Shown here: piece after piece, positions 1-8,189 of the stretch
Layout: each line of letters opens with the position of its first letter
Numbering within the stretch: the first letter of the stretch is position 1
From: Bacteroides ihuae
Lineage (GTDB): Bacteria > Bacteroidota > Bacteroidia > Bacteroidales > Bacteroidaceae
DNA length: 64,000 nt
Direction of reading: 5' to 3'
Assembly: GCF_900104585.1 (NCBI RefSeq)
Contig: NZ_FNVX01000005.1
Coordinates: 1,116,001 to 1,180,000 of the forward strand
Made by a program: the position numbers and the translations under genes
The notes under the pieces: model-generated
Databases searched by the model: none
Seen by the model: only the letters and a program-made list of their open reading frames with translations
Told to the model about the DNA's origin: nothing

Positions 1-1240
1 GCATCAACGCCAGCTCAAAGGTATCGAGCTGATAGCATCTGAAAACTTTGTTAGTGACCAAGTAATGCAGGCAATGGGTTCCTGCCTAACCAACAAATAT
101 GCCGAAGGATATCCCGGGAAACGCTATTATGGAGGTTGTGAAATAGTTGATCAAAGTGAACAAATAGCTATTGATCGCTTGAAGGAGATCTTTGGAGCAG
201 AATGGGCTAACGTACAACCACACTCAGGTGCACAAGCCAATGCTGCTGTTTTCTTAGCTGTTCTTAACCCGGGAGACAAATTTCTTGGACTTAATTTGTC
301 TCATGGTGGACATTTATCTCACGGTTCGTTAGTCAATACTTCGGGTATTATCTATACTCCATGCGAATACAATGTAAAACAGGAGACAGGAAGAGTAGAT
401 TATGACCAAATGGAAGAAGTAGCCTTACGTGAAAAACCTAAAATGATTATTGGTGGTGGTTCTGCTTATTCTCGTGAATGGGATTACAAACGCATGCGCG
501 AAATAGCTGATAAAATAGGCGCTATCTTAATGATAGACATGGCTCATCCTGCCGGACTTATTGCTGCCGGGTTACTTGATAATCCGCTTAAGTATGCACA
601 TATTGTCACGTCTACAACGCATAAAACGCTTCGTGGTCCTCGTGGAGGTGTTATCCTTTTAGGTAAAGACTTCCCTAACCCTTGGGGAAAAACGACTCCA
701 AAGGGAGAAATTAAACTGATGTCTCAATTACTCGATTCGGCTGTATTCCCAGGAGTACAAGGCGGACCATTGGAACACGTTATTGCTGCTAAAGCAGTGT
801 CGTTTGGCGAATGTTTGCAACCAGAATACAAAGAATATCAAACACAGGTTAAGATAAATGCAGCTGCGCTAGCTAAAGCATTAATGGACCGTGGATTCAC
901 TATTGTTTCAGGAGGTACAGATAATCACTCTATGTTGGTTGACTTACGTGCCAAATATCCTGAATTAACAGGTAAGGTAGCCGAGAAAGCATTGGTTGCT
1001 GCAGATATTACTGTAAACAAGAACATGGTTCCGTTTGATAGCCGCTCTGCTTTCCAAACTTCAGGTATTCGTTTAGGTACTCCAGCCATCACGACTCGTG
1101 GCGCTAAGGAAGACTTGATGCTAGAGATTGCAGAGATGATAGAAACAATTCTCTCTAATCCGGAAGACGAAAAGATTATCGCTCAAGTTCGTACCCGTGT
1201 AAATAAAACAATGGAAAAGTACCCTTTGTTTGCGTACTAA
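1..1240 (+). CDS. glyA: Serine hydroxymethyltransferase, 5' end outside the window
   Basis: Pyridoxal-phosphate enzyme that converts serine and tetrahydrofolate to glycine and 5,10-methylene-tetrahydrofolate in the cytosol. The frame is open from base 2, so the gene starts before the window; about 413 residues are present of a usual 420-430. Diagnostic parts are the ELIASENF motif at the very start, [15 protein letters not shown], and the PLP-lysine segment [15 protein letters not shown]. It ends in KYPLFAY. A stem-loop follows. It is the only rightward gene before the leftward uptake operon, and it looks like an intact housekeeping gene. Confidence 0.97.
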   Translation, partial: HQRQLKGIELIASENFVSDQVMQAMGSCLTNKYAEGYPGKRYYGGCEIVDQSEQIAIDRLKEIFGAEWANVQPHSGAQANAAVFLAVLNPGDKFLGLNLSHGGHLSHGSLVNTSGIIYTPCEYNVKQETGRVDYDQMEEVALREKPKMIIGGGSAYSREWDYKRMREIADKIGAILMIDMAHPAGLIAAGLLDNPLKYAHIVTSTTHKTLRGPRGGVILLGKDFPNPWGKTTPKGEIKLMSQLLDSAVFPGVQGGPLEHVIAAKAVSFGECLQPEYKEYQTQVKINAAALAKALMDRGFTIVSGGTDNHSMLVDLRAKYPELTGKVAEKALVAADITVNKNMVPFDSRSAFQTSGIRLGTPAITTRGAKEDLMLEIAEMIETILSNPEDEKIIAQVRTRVNKTMEKYPLFAY

Positions 1241-1263
1241 ATACTCTTCTTATAATCGATAAC

Positions 1264-1302
1264 TATAATAAAAGGCTGTTTCATTAACTTTGAGGCAGCC
1301 TT
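1264..1302 (+). terminator. Terminator after glyA
   Basis: AAAGGCTG and CAGCCTTT form an 8-bp stem around a loop, followed by a short T run. It lies 25-60 bases after the glyA stop codon. Confidence 0.7.
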
Positions 1303-1446
1303 TCTTAATTATATAAAGAAACTATACTTATCCAATCACCCTCATGCTAATAATAAATTCAATGATTATCATCATGAAATACATTCGTTTAACTTCTATA
1401 TCCATATCTTATTAATACTCTAAAGTTAATTAAATCTTATTCACTC

Positions 1447-2535
1447 TTACAAGCCATCATTAAATCTAGGCTTTACAAAGTTATCAAAGTTGCTAGTAAA
1501 GCTAATGCGAACAGGAAAAATATAGTCACCTATCTTTTGAGCAAGTGTCTCTTCAACAGCCGGATTCTTCATTGTTTTTATTAACGAGAAATCATCGGCA
1601 CGCACTGCAAAGTAATTATCTTCTTCTAGACTAGTAATACGCAAAGTCCAGTCGAACAGATTACCAATAATTGACAAAGTTTCTTTTTCAGGATCAAAAG
1701 AAGGAACAGCGACCTTTTTGATTTCATAAGGCGTAGTGAGCACATACAGAGAATGATTTTTATCCGTCAAAAGTGCCAATGTTTTACGGCTTTTAAACTC
1801 TGTGATGAAAAGATGTTTCAATTCTACACCGTGTGGAACATCAACTGCACGAACATAAGGGCGACCTTTCATTTGCTTTAGATGAAATAGTTGCCTGTTG
1901 GCATCCAATAGTACATATCCTTCATCATATTCTTTACGAGTAGTAGGGTTTCCTGTTATTTCCACGGCAGGAAAATGAAAACCTTTCTTTGTCAATGCTT
2001 CTGTGAATAGAGCATTTTTTGCCGGTTCAATGCTGTTTGTTGCCATATCCACAAACTCAATGCCTTTGTCTGTAATGCGAAAAACATCTTTCGGCATTTC
2101 TAATTCCACGCGACCGGACATGGATTCGAGTAACGGATAAAGCCCTATATGTGGCGTATTCAAATCGGTAGGAGTAATTTTAAAAACAAAATTTTCGGTC
2201 TGAACCAATCGAGGAGTGACTTCTACCCCATTGATAGAATCTGGAAATCGCTCGTCGGACATCAACTGCCGACAATAAAACATCGGAAGGATGCTGTCTA
2301 CTTCATCTTGTGTATACTTATGTCCCGACAAATCATGCCTGACAACAATTTTACCTTCTTTTCCATCTTTTCCTTCCTGTTGACCGGTTATTACAAAGTC
2401 ACCAATCACCGAACTATAAAGTACAAAGCCCGACTTAGACGATTTGGCGGTAAAGAAGTTGTAGCACCACGGTAGTTGCCAAAGTAAGAGAAGAATAACC
2501 GTGAAATAAAATAATATTTTGCTGAAACGTAACAT
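1447..2535 (-). CDS. DUF4857-like membrane-anchored protein
   Basis: Protein of 362 residues with one N-terminal membrane segment (about residues 8-26) and a large soluble domain, probably on the periplasmic side. I recall this family as DUF4857, seen beside ABC transporters in Bacteroides; its function is unknown to me. It is the last gene of the leftward operon starting at 10934 and follows the ABC permease by 41 bases. It could be an accessory subunit or a sensor for the transporter. No catalytic motif is visible. Confidence 0.6.
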   Translation of the reverse strand: MLRFSKILFYFTVILLLLWQLPWCYNFFTAKSSKSGFVLYSSVIGDFVITGQQEGKDGKEGKIVVRHDLSGHKYTQDEVDSILPMFYCRQLMSDERFPDSINGVEVTPRLVQTENFVFKITPTDLNTPHIGLYPLLESMSGRVELEMPKDVFRITDKGIEFVDMATNSIEPAKNALFTEALTKKGFHFPAVEITGNPTTRKEYDEGYVLLDANRQLFHLKQMKGRPYVRAVDVPHGVELKHLFITEFKSRKTLALLTDKNHSLYVLTTPYEIKKVAVPSFDPEKETLSIIGNLFDWTLRITSLEEDNYFAVRADDFSLIKTMKNPAVEETLAQKIGDYIFPVRISFTSNFDNFVKPRFNDGL

Positions 2536-2576
2536 GGTTTATTACAATTTACGAATGAATTACTAGAAAATTAAAT

Positions 2577-3248
2577 TCAATCTTGCTTTCCTATTTTGAA
2601 GCGTGATACGGAGAGCCATGACAAGGAAGCTGTAAGCAGTGTATAGATCAGCAACCAAGGAAGAAACTGATTGTATGCTTCCGGGGTAACCGAAAGAAAA
2701 AAGATGCGCAACAAAAGCACGCTCATCACCAGATTAATGATTCTCCGTTTCCATGTAGGTTCTAAACAAATCCATGATACGAGTAAATAAGCTGCTATGC
2801 CAGCCAGATACCAAGGTGCGGCAGTTAACAAAATGTGTTGTTCCAGTTCGGGTGCCATTACTCCCTGTAGGTAAAAACCCATCAAAAAAAAGTTAGCTGC
2901 AAAGCAAAGCGAAAGGACTAACAATCCATAAAGTAACATTGCTCCAACCATTTGCAACTGCGAATATGGCAGATGCAAAGTTAATTTGAGACATTTGCGT
3001 TGCATTTCGGGTACAAATTGTACCACAGCAAGAAGCGTTCCCACTAACAAAGGTATATATTGCAGTAAGTCGATGAAAATAGCATCACGAGACAACATAA
3101 CCTCCCACACATGTTCTGCTCCTTTTAAATCGACTACACGACTAATACGAAGCATACTGTATCCCGCAAAACCAAGTGTAGTGGCAACTGCCAGTAGCAG
3201 GTACCATCTGGTCTTGATCCATTCTTTATAAAATATAGCTTTAAACAT
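2577..3248 (-). CDS. ABC transporter permease subunit
   Basis: Hydrophobic protein of 223 residues with about six membrane helices and little soluble sequence, as in ABC-2 type or gliding-type permeases. It begins with MFKAIFYKEWIKTRW, a short cytosolic start typical of these permeases. It lies 18 bases after the ATPase gene and should form the membrane half of that transporter. The substrate cannot be read from sequence; the operon context points to an envelope or metal-related role. Confidence 0.75.
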   Translation of the reverse strand: MFKAIFYKEWIKTRWYLLLAVATTLGFAGYSMLRISRVVDLKGAEHVWEVMLSRDAIFIDLLQYIPLLVGTLLAVVQFVPEMQRKCLKLTLHLPYSQLQMVGAMLLYGLLVLSLCFAANFFLMGFYLQGVMAPELEQHILLTAAPWYLAGIAAYLLVSWICLEPTWKRRIINLVMSVLLLRIFFLSVTPEAYNQFLPWLLIYTLLTASLSWLSVSRFKIGKQD

Positions 3249-3266
3249 CTTATTTCATTTATATCA

Positions 3267-4151
3267 TTAATACTTTCCTGTCAATCCAATGAAGGCATCT
3301 TCCAGATTCACCTTTTCACTATTCAACGCACTATAAGGCACCCCCATTGTCTTAAGGCGAGTTTCGACTTCGTCAGCCGACAAAAAAGAGAATGTCTCTA
3401 ACGTATTTCTAATCAACGTAGGATGATAAAAATCATCTATTGACGGCAGAGCATATCCTTCGGGCACAGTAAGCGTGTACTTTCTCACTTCATTCAGCAA
3501 CTTGTTTATCGGCTGTTGAATCAGTATCTTTCCATAATCCATGATAATACAATCATCTATCAGCCGCTCCATGTCTTGAATGATGTGAGAAGTCAGGAAG
3601 ACTGTTTTGTTCTCCGCCAAGGCATAGTCGCGCAGATAGTCGACAAACAAACGGCGATAGCCTGGATCTAAGCCAAGTGAGAAATCATCCAAGACCAGTA
3701 ACTCTGGGTTTTGAGCGAGAATAAGTCCCAAGGCCACTTGCGAACGTTGCCCGCATGACATGCGAGAAATACGCTGCCCCGGTGCCACCTTTAGTTTATT
3801 CATCAATTCATAATACGCTTCTTTTTTCCATTGAGGGTAAAACGAAGCATAAAATTTCTCAATTTCTTTAATTGTCATAAACTGATACTGAACATGCCCT
3901 TCAATAAGCAAACCGATGTTGCTTCGTAAAGCCGGATCCATGTGTTGTATCTCCTGCCCGAAAATGAAGCACTCTCCTGCCCTCGGTTTCAAGTAGCCAC
4001 TCAGAATATTGATGGTAGTCGTTTTTCCCGTACCATTTTTGCCTAAGAGTCCCAGTATTCTTCCTTTGGGCACACTAAAACTGAGATTCTCATAAATAAG
4101 CCTTTTGCCATAATAATGCGTCAAGCCTTTACATTCAATGATATTTTCCAT
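3267..4151 (-). CDS. ABC transporter ATP-binding protein
   Basis: Cytosolic ATPase of 294 residues. Walker A is GKNGTGKTT near residue 37 and Walker B is LLVLDD near residue 153. Two departures from the family norm are visible: the signature motif reads MSCGQ instead of LSGGQ, and the catalytic glutamate after Walker B is an aspartate (LDDFSLGLD). The C-terminal third follows the CcmA/NatA type of ABC-2 exporters. It is followed by its permease and preceded by a PepSY-type membrane gene in the same operon. Activity may be lower than in canonical ATPases. Confidence 0.85.
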   Translation of the reverse strand: MENIIECKGLTHYYGKRLIYENLSFSVPKGRILGLLGKNGTGKTTTINILSGYLKPRAGECFIFGQEIQHMDPALRSNIGLLIEGHVQYQFMTIKEIEKFYASFYPQWKKEAYYELMNKLKVAPGQRISRMSCGQRSQVALGLILAQNPELLVLDDFSLGLDPGYRRLFVDYLRDYALAENKTVFLTSHIIQDMERLIDDCIIMDYGKILIQQPINKLLNEVRKYTLTVPEGYALPSIDDFYHPTLIRNTLETFSFLSADEVETRLKTMGVPYSALNSEKVNLEDAFIGLTGKY

Positions 4152-4189
4152 TGTTCCTTAATTCATAAAATCTTTTAATTCATCAATCT

Positions 4190-4759
4190 TCAAAAGAAAA
4201 AGAGAAAAAGCAGTGGTACGATGATACCTGCCAAAAGATCCACACCTCCTCTGCCCCAAATACCTTTATTACCTTTAAGCATCACTATACCGGTTATGGT
4301 TATCACAATAAGTCCGATGGCAAAAGCATCAGCAAAGAATGTCCACCAACTGCCGGGATTGTAGTGCAGACGAGCCATCGCTCCTATCACATAACGTCGA
4401 TGTACATCCTCGTACACAGCCTCTCCTGTTTTCAGGTTTACCAACAAATTAGAACCTCCTTTCAAAAACACCTTCATTACCTCCTGTTCCGGGAAGTAAT
4501 GCTTGGTGTAGTTCTCTGTCTCACCCAACGGACGCAGCAATTCCAGTACTGTTTGGCGAGTGATGGATTCTTTAAGCGGCAAAGGCCGATCTATCGTATA
4601 TTCCTTTCGTTCAATTGTATAATTAGGATTGATGCTATCTCTATGGTTCATCACAATACCCGATATGGCATAAATAAGTAACATACCCGAAAAGAAAAAA
4701 GATAAATCACGGTGTATAACTCTGCACCATTTACGTAGCAGATTACTGCTGAATTTCAT
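4190..4759 (-). CDS. PepSY-associated inner-membrane protein
   Basis: Protein of 189 residues with an N-terminal membrane helix (about 18-38), a periplasmic domain and one or two C-terminal helices. The N-terminal segment KWCRVIHRDLSFFFSGMLLIYAISG and the VLxxLxPLGE region match PepSY-associated TM proteins, which occur with TonB-dependent iron uptake systems; some are implicated in ferric-siderophore reduction. The start overlaps the preceding lipoprotein stop by 17 bases, so the two are likely translationally coupled. The role in metal reduction is an inference. Confidence 0.75.
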   Translation of the reverse strand: MKFSSNLLRKWCRVIHRDLSFFFSGMLLIYAISGIVMNHRDSINPNYTIERKEYTIDRPLPLKESITRQTVLELLRPLGETENYTKHYFPEQEVMKVFLKGGSNLLVNLKTGEAVYEDVHRRYVIGAMARLHYNPGSWWTFFADAFAIGLIVITITGIVMLKGNKGIWGRGGVDLLAGIIVPLLFLFFF

Positions 4760-5330
4760 AAGCTGAAGCCTCTATGTAATAGAAAGACAGATATTCTTTG
4801 CCGCTTTTCGCCTTACGTTTAGCTATCTTAGCACGAAAATTGGCGATTCTACCTTCCAGCGTATTATCTGTTTCACCACGAGCCTTTTTCTCAGTACTGC
4901 ATCCAACTTCACCATCTCCATGTTTTTCTGCAGTCTGTGCCTTGATCTGTCCTTCCCAATTTTGCAGGTATGCTTCATCGATACGTTCCTCAACAAGTGT
5001 GCCTGTTACACGAACGATGCTGTTCACGCATTTTTGATCAAATTTCTCTAATTTGCCACTTTCAATGCGGATGGTTTGTGTATCATCACTACCCATCAAA
5101 AAAATCTTTCGTCCGCCATGCTTGCAGATATGAGTACAAACACCCTCTACTGTAACCTCTTTCCCAAACAAGGAGTCAGCATTTGCAAGAAGTGAATCAA
5201 CTTCCAGAGCAGAAGATTGTTCCTGCTCGGTTCCATTTCCCGAAGCTGTTTTCTGAGATTTACTGCCACATGAGGCAAAGACGATTGCTACAACAAGCGC
5301 TGTAGCCAATAACATGTAATTCTTCTTCAT
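4743..5330 (-). CDS. OB-fold lipoprotein
   Basis: Predicted lipoprotein of 195 residues: signal peptide MKKNYMLLATALVVAIVFASCG with the lipid-bearing Cys near residue 21, then a low-complexity linker and an OB-fold-like domain (VTVEGVCTHICKHGGRKIFLMG). Two cysteines in CTHICKHG could bind metal or form a disulfide. It lies within the receptor operon between the outer-membrane protein and the PepSY protein. Function is not known to me; a periplasmic carrier role would fit the context. Confidence 0.65.
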   Translation of the reverse strand: MKKNYMLLATALVVAIVFASCGSKSQKTASGNGTEQEQSSALEVDSLLANADSLFGKEVTVEGVCTHICKHGGRKIFLMGSDDTQTIRIESGKLEKFDQKCVNSIVRVTGTLVEERIDEAYLQNWEGQIKAQTAEKHGDGEVGCSTEKKARGETDNTLEGRIANFRAKIAKRKAKSGKEYLSFYYIEASAYEIQQ

Positions 5331-5357
5331 TATTTAATTATTAGATAAATATTTTCT

Positions 5358-6887
5358 TTAAAACGTAATCCCAACAGAGGCCATCCATTGGTTTGTTGCC
5401 CCATATTCCTTGTATGCTCCATGCTCCCAGTTTATAGAAGCAAAAGCAGTTTTGTTACCTGCCAGTAAATAATCATATCTACACGATAGTGACACATGTA
5501 CAAAACTATCTGACTGATAAGCATAACTATTCAGCAGATTCTTCCCCACAGAACTTTGTATATCTAGCCCCGTCAACAGTTTCTCGGCCTTTAGATTTGC
5601 ATGATAGTCGGCCGTGACTCCCGTCGTCAACAGGGCACGCTTCATCCTAAAAGTTGTACTCGATTGCACCCCTGCTTTCAGTGTCGTCCATTCCATATAT
5701 CGTTGTGGATTTGTGTACTTAGACTTTTCCCAACGAATACCAGCAAACGGCAACACGGACCAAGTCATTTTACATCTCTCCGTATCATCAGCTAAGATAC
5801 CACTCAGCGTAGCCTCCAACAGATTGTTCGAGTATTGCTTCAAGCTGCTGATGATGGGATAAACATTACCTGTAGGATCACCAAATATGTTTTCAGTTCC
5901 TGTTCTGAACTTACCAAGTGCAACCAATTTCACACCATAGATAAATACTTTCTTCGGTTGAAGCCACGCCAGTTCTAGCGCAATACTGTTTTCATCCACC
6001 TCTGCAATAGGAGCATAATTAATGCTGATTAGTTGCTTAATAAACTCAAAGTGATCAGCTTTAACAGAAGCTGACAACCCATTTCGTAGTTGTGGCATCA
6101 AGTCGATACTCAGCCCAACTCCTTTTCCTTTATAATTAGAATTAAACTGGTTGCCGGCAAAACGGGCATAGTTCATCGCCATGCCCAGCATGTGGTAGAC
6201 AGAAGTAGAACCCAAGTCACTCAAATAAGTAATTTCACTTTTCTGATCATACTTCCGCGCATGCAGAGCCAGTCCCAGATAATAAGCATCCGTCAATGCT
6301 CTTGATACACCAATAGTAACATGTAAATCCGAAATTACATTCTTTGGTCGCGGATCTTTTTGTCGATAGTAAATGGCTGCACGATAATCTAAAGAAGCAC
6401 CGATGGTCCACTTCCCAAGTGTACGAGCATAACCACCCATAAACGAATATTCTTCTCCATCCATGTCACCACCAATAGAATCAGCCGTGACATAAGGATA
6501 GATAATGTTGAAGTCGGACGTCTCATTCCAAAGTACATTCTTTATATGCTCATCATTATAACCGGCTCTGCCAAATACACGCACATGATCGGAAAGGCGA
6601 ACGAATGATTCCGCTTGAACTCCGAAAACGTTCTTTTCATTCCCCTCTTCATCCAGCGCAGCCTTTCCTCTGTTATTAAGAGTAGCATTTAAAGCCATTG
6701 TGGAAAGGGAAAAATCTTGCAAATAGTATTTTAAAGCCGGATTAACCCACACCTGGCTTCTGAACTTTTGAACGGGAGATTGAGTCTGAATAATTTTCCG
6801 CTCCACAGTTAGCGTATCTGCTGCTTGAACAACAGATATTCTTACCATAGTGCATAACAAACCGAATATGAAACAACGTAATTTCAT
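5358..6887 (-). CDS. DUF6850-like outer-membrane protein
   Basis: Protein of 509 residues with a signal peptide (cleavage after about VVQAA) and a body of alternating aromatic and polar stretches ending in MASVGITF, a C-terminal phenylalanine typical of outer-membrane beta barrels. I recall the family as DUF6850. It sits 22 bases after a DUF4876-type lipoprotein, a pairing I recall as common in Bacteroides receptor operons. It may form a second outer-membrane pore or docking unit for the receptor at 8190-10934. Confidence 0.6.
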   Translation of the reverse strand: MKLRCFIFGLLCTMVRISVVQAADTLTVERKIIQTQSPVQKFRSQVWVNPALKYYLQDFSLSTMALNATLNNRGKAALDEEGNEKNVFGVQAESFVRLSDHVRVFGRAGYNDEHIKNVLWNETSDFNIIYPYVTADSIGGDMDGEEYSFMGGYARTLGKWTIGASLDYRAAIYYRQKDPRPKNVISDLHVTIGVSRALTDAYYLGLALHARKYDQKSEITYLSDLGSTSVYHMLGMAMNYARFAGNQFNSNYKGKGVGLSIDLMPQLRNGLSASVKADHFEFIKQLISINYAPIAEVDENSIALELAWLQPKKVFIYGVKLVALGKFRTGTENIFGDPTGNVYPIISSLKQYSNNLLEATLSGILADDTERCKMTWSVLPFAGIRWEKSKYTNPQRYMEWTTLKAGVQSSTTFRMKRALLTTGVTADYHANLKAEKLLTGLDIQSSVGKNLLNSYAYQSDSFVHVSLSCRYDYLLAGNKTAFASINWEHGAYKEYGATNQWMASVGITF

Positions 6888-6909
6888 CTTTTTGCTTTAG
6901 TATTCCTAT

Positions 6910-8160
6910 TTAATTAGTTGCCAGAGATGCTGCACTTGCAGGTGTAAAGTCAACCGAAGAGTTGTTTGTATCCTGCAGCACCTCACGACCATCCGTAGTG
7001 GTGTATGATACCTTCCGATTCACTCCTTTACCGAGATTTTCTTTAATGGTATTGTTTAAACCAAAATAGGTAAAGCCCATATCCAAAGAGGCAGAAGTTA
7101 CATTCCACACATAAGCACTTTTCGGGCTTAAGTTCACCGCATCGATGATCCAATCATTAGGAATATAATATTCAGTATAGTCTTTACTGGTTGCTCCGGT
7201 AGACATTACATAATTGTACGTGTATGTGTAATCAGCAAGATATTTCTCTTTAGTAACTCCTAATCGGGCCAACGCATACGCTTTAACGCCTTGTTTATTA
7301 AGTATCCAAATAGTCTTTGTGTAGTTGTATAGCATTTCCAAATTAGGCACAGAAGGATTATCAGAATCGGGATTCGTCGTGCTGGTAGATTGGGTGTACC
7401 ATTCGAAATCCGCACCACTCAAATCAAAAGAACTAGCATTTGCTTCCAAATGATTCATGGCATTATCGCAAATAATGATTGATTTTCCCGGCTCCACCGG
7501 ATGTTCCTTGCCACTTCCAGGTATCATGGCTACCACCTGCACTGTCATCGCTTCATCCATTTTATCAGGATTATAGGCATATTTTTGCGTAGTAGTAAAT
7601 TTTGATTCTAGAAGCAGCAATCCATCCGCATAAAGTGTTTGATCAGAGTTGTTATAAACACGGAAGTATTGATCACCATTGTATTGGCTACTAGTTCCGG
7701 GTGTATAAGTACCCACTCCATAGATTTCAGCAATTACAAAATCGGCTTTGTCGTTCACCAAATATACACTCAGGTTGAGTGAATAGCTGCCTCCTGTAAT
7801 TTGAACATTCTGCTGCGAACCTTGCAAAGATTTGGTTACCAGCGTATCGCTAACAATCGTTTCACCATCAACAAGAGTTTCTTTCGTATACGTGTAAGAA
7901 GCCTTTCCGGTAAACGAGACATTGTACAATCCATCGGGTAACTGTGTAACCGCTACTGCAGCATAGTCAACAGAAACCTCTGTAGCTGTGGTTACATTAG
8001 TGAAAGTAAAAGAACCCGAATTAACCGATAGGTTTTCAATCGTACCGGGTAAGCTCAAGCCCAAAGATACTTCAGAGGTCTTCACCTCATCATCACTACA
8101 CGCTGTAAAACTAATTGCAGCAACTGCAAACAATAAAAAAACTGCATACTTGATTCTCAT
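6910..8160 (-). CDS. DUF4876-like surface lipoprotein
   Basis: Lipoprotein of 416 residues with signal MRIKYAVFLLFAVAAISFTACS and lipid Cys near residue 21, followed by acidic SDDE, the kind of tail associated with surface export in Bacteroidota. The rest is beta-rich (VNLSPKSAYVWNV, DFVIAEIYGVGTY). I recall it as DUF4876. Directly upstream is the TonB-dependent receptor, 29 bases away, so it is a candidate ligand-binding partner, as SusD-type lipoproteins are for SusC receptors, though it does not resemble SusD. Confidence 0.65.
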   Translation of the reverse strand: MRIKYAVFLLFAVAAISFTACSDDEVKTSEVSLGLSLPGTIENLSVNSGSFTFTNVTTATEVSVDYAAVAVTQLPDGLYNVSFTGKASYTYTKETLVDGETIVSDTLVTKSLQGSQQNVQITGGSYSLNLSVYLVNDKADFVIAEIYGVGTYTPGTSSQYNGDQYFRVYNNSDQTLYADGLLLLESKFTTTQKYAYNPDKMDEAMTVQVVAMIPGSGKEHPVEPGKSIIICDNAMNHLEANASSFDLSGADFEWYTQSTSTTNPDSDNPSVPNLEMLYNYTKTIWILNKQGVKAYALARLGVTKEKYLADYTYTYNYVMSTGATSKDYTEYYIPNDWIIDAVNLSPKSAYVWNVTSASLDMGFTYFGLNNTIKENLGKGVNRKVSYTTTDGREVLQDTNNSSVDFTPASAASLATN

Positions 8161-8189
8161 CTTTAATTTTTATATTTGAGTTATTAATT